64,000 nucleotides of DNA, taken from contig RWJK01001210.1 in assembly GCA_004335835.1 (NCBI GenBank), forward strand, positions 71,313 through 135,312, written 5' to 3'. Position numbers and translations under genes: made by a program. Source of the DNA: Scenedesmus sp. ARA3 (lineage: Eukaryota; Chlorophyta; Chlorophyceae; Sphaeropleales; Scenedesmaceae). The notes below the pieces were generated by a model. That model did no database searches and was not told the DNA's origin. It saw nothing but the letters and a program-made list of their open reading frames with translations. Below are positions 56,298-64,000 of this stretch, one piece after another. Numbering within the stretch: the stretch's first letter is position 1; each line of letters begins with the position of its first letter.

Positions 56298-58641
56298 CAT
56301 TCAGCATGTGTGCTTGCTGGTTGCTGGGAGCGAACACTTCCCAGCATGCGGCACGCAATTTAGCGCGAAGGTTTTGCTCTGAACTACGTCCTTGCGTCTT
56401 GCTGGCTGCCCTCTGCAGAACATGCATTAATGACAGCATGTCACAGAGCAGATCTTCAGCTTATCACTCATCCGCTTTGCGCTGGATCTGCTGCCTATCT
56501 GAAACAAAGCTCCGCTGATCTCACCTCTTGTCATCAAGAGGCACGCTGTCAGGCCTGTACAGTCCCCAGGGGCATTCCCGCACCACACCTCCCTCCAAAA
56601 AGCGCCCAGGCGGCACCTGGCACACCTCAGCCTTGTGAATGTGCAGGCCCACATCAACATCAGGAGCACCAAAGCCCGAGGGACACGGCAGGCACTGCTT
56701 GAGCCTATTGTAGGGTCCAGGGGCATAGCTGGGGCCGGTGCACTTGATCGCCTGCTGACCAAAGCTTGACGGAAGGACGTAGCCGCCAGTAGCTAGGCAG
56801 TCGGAGGGCCGTGTCGCTCCCTCGACCTTGGTGTTAAGGCCGTTGTTGGTTGCACCTTCAGGGTTGCAGGCCACGGCAGCGCCAGGGTCCACAGTCCACT
56901 CATCCACCTTCTTCCACCCGGGGCCTGCAACATGACACGTCACAGATTTGTTCTGACAACGTTATGACAGTCAGGCGACAGCTGGCGCTGCATGAATATG
57001 CATCTTGAATGAACAAGGCAGAGCAACGATACCTTGCAGCTGACCTTTCTGCGTTGTGCTGAACTCTGCATGCTGTGGGCATGGGCACCACTGAGCTTGT
57101 AACAAGCATTGTAACAAGCTTTGTAACAATGGCGGTGTGTCAAGGAGGATAACACGGGACACGTGCAGAAATGCAACAAGCTACAAACAGCAGTCATATC
57201 CACTCACAGTAGCTGCCTTTCAGGCAGCGGCTGCACTCGTACTGCTTGTTCTTCGCGGTTGGTGAGGTGCCGTTCTTCAGGGCACTGAAGGTACCAGCCC
57301 TGCAGCCTGCAAAGGGAGATGCATTGTAGCAAACAGTGTCAGCAGCAGGAAGTGTCGATGAGCAGCGTGCTCAGCAAGCAGAGCGCGGCGGTTATGTACA
57401 ATGGTGAGCATGCCCACAGGCTGTTGCCAACAATTGTGACATTGGATGTCACAATCACAACTCCACGCGTACGGCACTACAGAAAACTTTTGACAACCTC
57501 AGCAGACGCAACCAAGTTGCAGCCGCCAGATCATCTCAGAGGACTTTGTTTTGCGGAAGGGTACACACAATTGCATGCACATGGCGGGCCTGCAGCAGCT
57601 GCAAGCCGTAGCAACAAAAGTTAACAACACAAATAACAGTGTAGCGCAGCCAGCTCACCGCACTGGATGATGGATGCACCGTCAGCGCCGATGATTGCCT
57701 GGTGCCCTGCCTGACAGCGCAGGCACACGAATATGGTGCGGCTGGACACGATGCGCGTAGTGCAGCGGTTGGGCGCGCACGCGGGGATGGCCTCACCGCT
57801 GTGTTTGAATAGTTGCAAGAATGCAGCGTGAGTCAGGGCAGCTGGTGCTAAAGAGCATTGGTGCGTAACAGCGTGATGCTTGGCGAGCAACAGGGGCGAG
57901 CAGCATAAATGCTGGCGGCAGCCAATGCAGCTGTTACAGTGACAGAAAATCTGCTGTCCAGCAAAGCAAAAGCGTCCGGCATGCATTTGATACAGACGCT
58001 CAGAATTTCGCGAGGTTGACAGAGCTGTTCTACACTGACAAGCATATGGTCATGCCACACATCTGTGTCAAGCTTGGCGTTGATGAGCCCAACTGCGCAC
58101 GCATACATGCATATGCGCAAGCACGCTGCACTTTCAGTGCTGCGCAGCAAAGAGGCTCAGCAGCTGGGGTTGAGAGTGAAAGGTACCTAGCTCACACAAA
58201 TCTGTGCGTCTATCTCGGGCAAACATTGCACGTGCAGCGCTGCACAGCAGAAAGGCTCACCAGCTTGGGTTGGGTGCAAAAGGCGCCACCTGGATGTCGT
58301 ACACTTCCTTGCCACCACCAAACATGTATTGGAAGGTAGTCGTGCCATTGAAAGCCACAACTTGCATCATGAAAGCATTGATGCGCATTGCCTCGTTGGC
58401 AGGGCTGCTGCTGGGCCTGTTGACCACAACAACTTTCTGCAGCGTCTTGCTGCAGGGGTAGGTCACTCTCAGCCGCACAGGGGTTGTGTCGCCTTGCCCA
58501 CTGTGGCACGTTGTGTCATTGTTGCCGTCGAAGCAGTTGGAGGCAGGGAGGAGAGACCCGTCCCAGGTGCTCGACATCGTGTAGGTTAATTGACTGGCGG
58601 GGATCTGCTGCGACATCCTCGGGCCAAACAGCATGACCTCT

Positions 58642-58722
<81 letters not shown>

Positions 58723-60985
58723 GCGGCGGCAGCAACATCAGCAGCAGTTTTTAGACGTCCAGTGGCTGCATTGCTGCGCCATCTATGCAGCCACAAACCG
58801 CGAGCAGAGCAGCAAAAGCAGACATCACACAGCTGGTGTACACAGGTCAAGGGATTCTGGTGTCACCAGGACCTTGCACAAGACCCCCGGCAGGCATGCA
58901 GCAGCAGGTAGCGTTGGGATCGTGCAGCAACCTCAGCACTCACCATTCAGGTTGAGGTAATCGCTGACTGCAGGATTTGTCAGTCGGAGCAGCACCTGGC
59001 AGGCTGCAGCAAAGCAAGCATGCACCACAATGCAGCAGGCAGTACAGTCTTGTCAGTCACAAAGCCATTTTGTGCGCTCCTGCACCTGGTAGAACGAGGC
59101 TTCAAACAGCACTCATTCTAGACAGTACTGCATGCTATGTCAAGACCGTCCCACAGGCGGCTGGTGGTGCACACGTACTGCTGGTTGTGCTGTACGGCCA
59201 AAACATGTACTGCTTACCTGGAGGCGGTACAGTAATTGTCTGAGTCAGCACTGACTGCAGTGGACTGCTGAACATGGGTCCGCCACTGCCAAGCACCTCC
59301 AAAGTGAACCGGTTCAAAGTTCCCCCAGAAGGGTGCAGCCTGCATTGTAGCACACATGAACTTGAGTACAGTCATAACAGTTGCCAGCTGTGCGAGTAGT
59401 GCAGTGTTACACTAGCAATGTGGCTGGTTGTCAGCTGTGCCATCTGCCACCCTTCCGCAAGGCTGCTTCGATATGCGGAGACGCCGCCACGTGTGTCGCT
59501 GCCTCAGCAGCAGCCTGCTACGTGCGTGCTGCAGCCTGCACCGTCGTAGTGTAGGTTTGAAGTGGGATGCGCATAGCAGTGATGGCTGTGTAGCCATCCT
59601 TTCACCGAGGTCTTGAATACACATGCATGCATGCATGCATGCATGCATGCGCAAGGCAGTCACTCACAGGCCATCGGAGCCTTGAAAATTGCGGATCACC
59701 ACACTTGACACGGCCTCCGAGCATGGATAGCCAAACGTCAGGCTAGGGTTGGTGTCGGCCTCCGCTGTGTGGCATAGATCTGCCCAGCGGCCGTCAACCC
59801 TTTCATTGCTGCTGATGCCATTGACGCAGGCGCCTGCAGTGTAATCTTCATAGACACTCGAGGACTGCCCTGAGACCCAGCTGACCCTGGAACCGGCTGC
59901 GTTGTACAGCTCGACTTCGTTCAGTGCTATGAACGTCCCAGACTGCGGCGCTGCTGTAGCGGAAATCTGGACAGCACAGTTGCCTGACAGCAGCAGCAGC
60001 AGGAGTGGGGAGGAGCCGTTGATTCGAATCAACGCAAATGTGGGACGGGGCAGCATAGGAGCATAAAGAGCTGCACAATCTGCTGCTGCTGCCGCCTGGT
60101 GCTGCTGCTTGCTAGCATTATGTGCTGTGAACTGTGAGAAGCAATCGGCAGTACTAGCAGTACTGCTGGAAGCAGATGCTACGCGCTGCTGCGCACCTGG
60201 AGGGGGCACAATGAACTCCTGGCTCAGCAGTGCGCGCAGCTGCGACCTGAATGTAACGGCGCCTTGCACTTCAACTTCGAGCGTGAAGTACCGAATGTCG
60301 GTGGCAGTGGAGCGCAACCTGCACAGCAAAATACACATGTTGATATACTACGCGCCAGCACTCACTCAGTCACCCAATATATCACTTGGCAGATTGCAGG
60401 CAGGTGCGGTGAAGAAAATCTTCACAGGAACGCGCACAGAATGTTTGCAGGAAGGTGCACGCAGGTGTCACTCTGTCGGCACAATTAGCAGCGTGCCTGG
60501 GGTATAGCAGCAAATCCCTGCGCATGAAACATGGAAGCAGTCACGCGCCTTGCTGATGTGCACTCTGACAATGCCCATGCATTGTCGTGCAGCACCAAGC
60601 GCTAGAAACGTGCCAACTGCCTGCGTCAGTGGCTCAAAAACACACATCGGATTCTGTAGCCTGGCAGCAACACACTTACCTGCCCATTTCATCTTTGAAG
60701 CCCTGCACCACTACTTTCTTCAGCGTCTCGCTGCAAGGATATGTCACTTTGAACCAGGGGCTGTTGTCACTAATGCTTAAGTGGCACAGGTCTGTCCAGA
60801 GTTCTCCGACAAGCGTGTTTGAGTTGAGTCCGTTCACAAAAGCAGCTGCCGAGTAAGGCCCGTTAGGACCGATCATCGCACTGCTCTGCTGCGCTGTCAG
60901 CACCCCAGGCTCTAGCCTGGTGCCAGCTGCATTGTATAGCTCAACCTCTGCACACACCAGCAAAGCACACCACAAAAACAGCAGC

Positions 60986-61026
<41 letters not shown>

Positions 61027-61882
61027 TTAGGCTGCAGGCTGATTGACGCACCACATTCCTCATGCGCGGCTGATGATGGCCAAGGAGAATGCACAGTTGC
61101 TTCAAGGCAATTAATACACGGCGGGGCTGCAACATTTGCAGCACAACACAGCAAGCTGCACAGTCGTATTTGCGGTGCCTGCAGCTGCTTGAGTACTTGC
61201 AGCAGCCACATGCGGGCTGCAGTTGCTGTGGCTGCCGCAACTGCTGTGCTGCAGGCCTGGTAGGGATCCAGACACTGGCAGCAGCACCAGCATTACCATG
61301 ACACGATGTTGACATCGGTACCCACCATTCAGGCCGAGCATTACCGGGAATGCGAGCGGCACAGTTGGCCTGATGCGCAGTAGGCAGGTGTCTGCAGCAG
61401 GCCAGCAGCAATAGCAGCTAGTAGTCAAGACGGTGTGGGTGCCTGTTGTCACTCGTCACAGTTCAGGAGTGGCTGCGGTGGTGCGCCTGCTGGCGTCAGC
61501 AGCAGCGCTGCCAACCTTCCAGCTGCAGCACTGCGCTGGTGTGCCAAGCAGGCCTTGAAATGCTGGCTGGCTGATAGCTGCCAACATTAGAACGGTGTTG
61601 CAGCTCAAACAGCTGTTTGAGCTTCGGATCGCAATCTTGCTGGAAATTGTGTCCAGAAGCCACGCTAGGTTTACTGCCCAGCTGCAGCTGCCCCCTACCT
61701 GTCTGCAGCAGGCTACGCCCAGACCCTGGCTGCGCTCCAGCAAACTCCGGCAGCACTGACTGCAGCACTCCACTATGGTTATCATTAAACACACGCCCTG
61801 CCGCTCCCTGTGCTGCCGCGATGAGAAGTAGCAGACACAGTAAGACCGGGCCGGGCAACTGATAATAACCACGCACCGACAT
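51242..61882 (-). CDS. Large secreted protein: discoidin-like modules plus GCC2/GCC3 Cys-rich repeats
   Basis: Nineteen exons in phase give 1,688 residues: 61516-61882, 61326-61391, 60680-60947, 60197-60318, 59668-59983, 59218-59339, 58944-59003, 58261-58639, 57659-57798, 57208-57306, 56525-56924, 55921-56218, 55226-55497, 54745-55120, 54243-54377, 53718-54012, 52397-53410, 51693-51848 and 51242-51423 (stop TGA). Signal peptide at about 1-27 (PGPVLLCLLLLIAAAQGAAG). Residues about 123-566 hold three discoidin-like (galactose-binding fold) modules: EVELYNAAGTRLEPG...YPCSETLKKVVV, EVELYNAAGSRVSWV...YPCSEAVSSVVI and EVMLFGPRMSQ...YPCSKTLQKVVV. From about 567 to the end are Cys-rich repeats of the ephrin-receptor-like GCC2/GCC3 type (CLPCPSGFG, CVPCPEGRI, CEPCEGGTYS, CVACPEGKT, CQQCPDGDI, CEPCPAGKE). 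No transmembrane segment is seen, so it is probably a cell-wall or matrix protein, possibly carbohydrate-binding. The least certain exon is 54745-55120. Confidence 0.88.
52286..52366. repeat. Dispersed short repeat with pentanucleotide (TGTAA) tail, copy 2
   Basis: Matches 167-246 over the whole 80 bp with few changes, same orientation. It lies in the intron between exons 17 and 18 of the discoidin/Cys-rich gene, antisense to that gene. Confidence 0.65.
54015..54061. repeat. (CTG)n in sense orientation abutting the exon 16 acceptor
   Basis: CAG on the plus strand, about 15 triplets. In the discoidin/Cys-rich gene's sense the array itself runs into the acceptor CAG (first exonic base 54012). 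Confidence 0.95.
54547..54666. repeat. 24-bp minisatellite, 5 near-identical units
   Basis: Unit TGCACCCTTGCTGCCACAGC plus ACAC, five units in the intron between exons 14 and 15. Near identity implies recent expansion. Confidence 0.95.
56232..56296. repeat. (CTG)n/(CCG)n in sense orientation before exon 12 acceptor
   Basis: Interrupted CAG/CGG triplets on the plus strand, ending about 11 nt from the acceptor of exon 12 (first exonic base 56218). Confidence 0.9.
58642..58720. repeat. Long (CTG)n in sense orientation abutting the exon 8 acceptor
   Basis: About 26 uninterrupted CAG triplets on the plus strand. In the gene's sense the (CTG)n array supplies the acceptor CAG itself (first exonic base 58639). 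Confidence 0.95.
59622..59650. repeat. (ATGC)n tetranucleotide tract
   Basis: Seven ATGC units in the intron between exons 5 and 6, about 15 bases from the exon 5 donor at 59667. Confidence 0.95.
60980..61026. repeat. (CTG)n in sense orientation before exon 3 acceptor
   Basis: About 14 CAG triplets on the plus strand, about 30 nt upstream of the exon 3 acceptor (first exonic base 60947) in the sense direction. Confidence 0.9.
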
Positions 61883-62194
61883 GGTTTTAGCTTGAATATA
61901 CTTTTTCTCAGCGCCCTCATGCGTATGGTATTCAGGTGTGACGAGGCCACCGCCGTGTGCGATGAAGAATGCACCTGGATGCACTCCTCCGCCCGGCACG
62001 GTACTAAAGCGCGTTGATAATAGGTGAAAGAACTACTGCGATTGATAGCTGTGACTTTGCACACCGATATACCATGCGTCGATGTGGCCAGCTGGAACGG
62101 CAGTGATTCGTAGGGAGGCGACACGTGCGAGTCGGAAGTCCGATCCTGCCGGGCTACACCAAATAGGCCACTGAAACCAATCTATGGCTAGCAC

Positions 62195-62202
62195 TATAAA
62201 TA
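62195..62202 (+). promoter_or_regulatory. TATA-box-like TATAAATA
   Basis: A good TATA match on the plus strand about 210 bp before the inverted repeat at 62405 and 1.1 kb before the next start codon. It could drive transcription through the hairpin. Sequence alone does not show that it is used. Confidence 0.35.
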
Positions 62203-62404
62203 CTTCAGCCATTTAAGACACCTACAGTATGTCTGAATGGCTCGCTAGAGACATGATGGAGCAGTTGATCAACTATGTCATGTGGAGAACTGCCGCTGCT
62301 GTGCCCTTTACTTGTCCTACCAAGTTGAGGACCTGTCCAAAATGCATCAGCTTCCAATTTGTAAAATTTACACCCGCACGCATCGTTTCCGGCTGTCTGT
62401 GGTG

Positions 62405-62519
62405 TAATCATCGTTGATTTGCCAGTTGATTACTTTCAACTTGCCTGCACTGCAGGCTTGGGGTAAGCTTGCAGTGCAGGCAAGTTGAAAGAAGTCAACT
62501 GGCTATTCAACGATGTTTA
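62405..62519. repeat. Near-perfect inverted repeat (55-nt arms, 5-nt loop); candidate small-RNA precursor
   Basis: Left arm 62405-62459 and right arm 62465-62519 are reverse complements with 6 mismatches in 55 and a 5-nt loop, so the RNA would form one long hairpin. The central 26 nt or so on each side of TCAACTTGCCTGCACTGCA pair almost without error. It could be a miRNA/siRNA precursor, like the long hairpins known in Chlamydomonas, or a foldback element. No other gene feature is present. Confidence 0.85.
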
Positions 62520-63318
62520 CAGACCCGGGTGGCCCAGGCTGCTGTCAGCAAGTTGCAGCAGCACTGTACACTGCACATGTACATGTGCACACTGCTAGCT
62601 AGGGGCCGGGCCCAGCATGAACTGATCATGAGGACTCCTCAATCCTTGCTTGGAGCAAGTGAGAGAGGGAATCCTAACACCATGTGACTATCAAGCTACA
62701 GTGGCAGGATGTGGTGCAGTAGTCATGGCAGAAAAGCATTTTGACAGAATTCACTTGAGGGGCGTGGCTGTGTGTCAAGGCTGTATGCCACATTGATGGT
62801 ACCGTTCTATGTTTGAAAAGGAAGGGTGGGTGATAAACAGCCAAACACTTTTTTGTGCGGCTGTGTACATCGGCGTCGGGGCTGTGCTGCTGTCACTGCG
62901 GCAGTGCAGTGTACCTGCACTGTTCCTGTGGCGCCATGTTTGAATTGGTCGGTCCGTTCTTGCATTGGAACGCATGGTCTAGAATTCAGACATGCCAGCT
63001 TAAAACGTCGATTATTTTACATGGCCGTGATAAAGAATTTCTATCAGCAACCATATAACGGGTTTGAAATGTGGCGGGGTGGTAAGTGACATACAGCTGG
63101 GTAGCGCCTTGCAGCAATGACTTTACATCGACAGGGGACCAGTACATCTTCAAAGGTCGTGTATGTGAATTGATCTTTGCTCCAGGGCAGGGCAATCAGC
63201 CAAGTGATATTGGTCCGGCTTCGTGTGGCGAAAGAAGCTGCTGGAGTGAAAGCAGAAGCTTTACAAAGACGATGCAGGTTTGATCTGTGCAGCCCAGTTA
63301 ACATCAACCATCGCGAGC

Positions 63319-64000
63319 ATGGCAAGCAACGCTGAGCTCGATGCCTGGACGGCGTTGGGCGGTTCGATTGAAAAGAAAAAGACGGGCAACCGCGAAACAA
63401 AAGTGTTTGTTGCCCCTGACGGTAAGTGATCGTGCTGCTGCCTGACTTCGTTGTTGTGGCACTGCTTCTGCTCTCCCGCCTTTGGGAGATTCTGACGCCA
63501 CGGTGCTGCACTGGCCACAGGCAAGAAGCTAAAGACTTGGAAAGAAGCTTCTGAAGTCCTGAAGGCCGCAGGCGAGCAGGACAAGCACGGTGAGTGCAGC
63601 AGCAGCAGTTGTGGCAGCAACGTTGGCAGCAGCAGTGGCCCTGCACTGCATGCAGCCTACAGCATGTCTTGGGTATGCTAACAACAAGCATGCGGCATGC
63701 TCAGGTGCCCTTGGGATGACTCCCAGTGTAAAAGCATGTGGATCATGCACACTTCTGACGGGTGCATGGCTACTTTCACCATGGGATGCGCACCTGTTGT
63801 TGCCCACCCACTGCTGCGCGTCCTGCAACCACTATAATTGAACTCCAGTACATGGTGCTCATCCCAACCACACGCTCACTGCCTGGCCACTCTGCTGCTG
63901 CTGCATGTCTACCTTGCGCCTCTTGTATTGCAGCCCGCAAGCGCGGCCAGGCTTCCCCCGATGTGGCAGCAGATGACAAAGAGAACAAGAAGAAGCGCCA
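63319..64000 (+). CDS. Small basic protein, probably nuclear (partial, runs off the window)
   Basis: Three exons in phase: 63319-63421, 63521-63589 and 63934 to the window end, giving the first ~80 residues. The start ATG is followed by ASNAELDAWTALGGSIEKKK. Residues about 25-53 (TKVFVAPDGKKLKTWKEASE) resemble the short beta-turn-helix pattern found in methyl-CpG-binding and related small DNA-binding domains (S/APDGK-x-hydrophobic-x-S/T-x-K-E-hydrophobic), but this is only a resemblance. The visible C-terminal part is basic (RKRGQ, KENKKKR), which suggests nuclear localisation. The rest of the gene lies outside the window, so family assignment is not possible. Confidence 0.65.

Larger units (their letters stand above)
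61883..63318. other. Divergent intergenic region with hairpin
   Basis: Lies between the start codons of the discoidin/Cys-rich gene (minus) and the small basic protein gene (plus). It contains a TATA-like box (62195-62202) and a long inverted repeat (62405-62519). A 62-codon open frame (62229-62417, plus) between these two is not conserved in any family I know and is left unannotated. Confidence 0.55.

Noticed and set aside
62229..62417. 62-codon open frame after the TATA-like box
   Set aside because: No homology and ends next to the hairpin; more likely part of a non-coding transcript or chance.

Overview
This is nuclear DNA of a green alga (Chlorophyta). The genes are dense in short exons with GT..AG introns, exons are GC-rich at third codon positions, introns are packed with CTG/CAG runs, TGTAA polyadenylation signals occur, and the gene content is eukaryotic: an MCM helicase subunit, a U3 snoRNP WD40 protein, an F-box/LRR protein, and a large secreted discoidin/Cys-rich protein of a type common in chlorophyte algae. 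A member of Sphaeropleales such as Scenedesmaceae is plausible but not proven. There are no rRNA or tRNA genes, CRISPR arrays or complete transposons that I can support. Two runs of N (25628-25730 and 39319-39368) are assembly gaps, and both sit inside repeats.

Layout. 1-12175 is a gene-poor, T/G-rich tract with minisatellites and one dispersed-repeat copy. 12176-15486 (-) is a secreted Cys-rich plus fasciclin (FAS1) protein in 8 exons. 16172-19564 (-) is a 2-oxoglutarate/Fe(II) dioxygenase in 8 exons. A 1.1 kb divergent spacer leads to MCM3 at 20680-28122 (+), in 17 exons. 29901-33106 (-) is an F-box/LRR protein in 4 exons. It shares a 522-bp divergent spacer with UTP21/WDR36 at 33629-42425 (+), in 16 exons. 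43162-47194 (+) is a secreted protein of unknown family in 8 exons. A 4 kb spacer with nothing recognisable follows. 51242-61882 (-) is a 1,688-residue secreted protein with discoidin-like modules followed by GCC2/GCC3 Cys-rich repeats, in 19 exons. 63319 to the window end (+) is the start of a small basic, probably nuclear protein. All models were built by hand from splice sites with continuous phase, and seven run from start codon to stop codon.

The most unusual features are in the non-coding DNA. (1) In at least six of the seven complete genes, introns or 3' flanks carry 'echoes': degraded tandem copies of an adjoining exon edge together with its splice site or stop codon, most often offset by about 100-130 bp. 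(2) Long sense-strand (CTG)n arrays end at or just before splice acceptors in many introns of unrelated genes. (3) Two long, near-perfect inverted repeats, one in an MCM3 intron and one between genes, could be small-RNA precursors or foldback elements. (4) A short interspersed repeat with a pentanucleotide tail occurs three times, and a second short repeat with a pentanucleotide tail occurs twice.

The genes form no pathway. They are ordinary neighbours: DNA replication (MCM3), ribosome biogenesis (UTP21), protein turnover (F-box), oxidation (dioxygenase) and extracellular proteins (FAS1, the Cys-rich giant and the orphan secreted protein).
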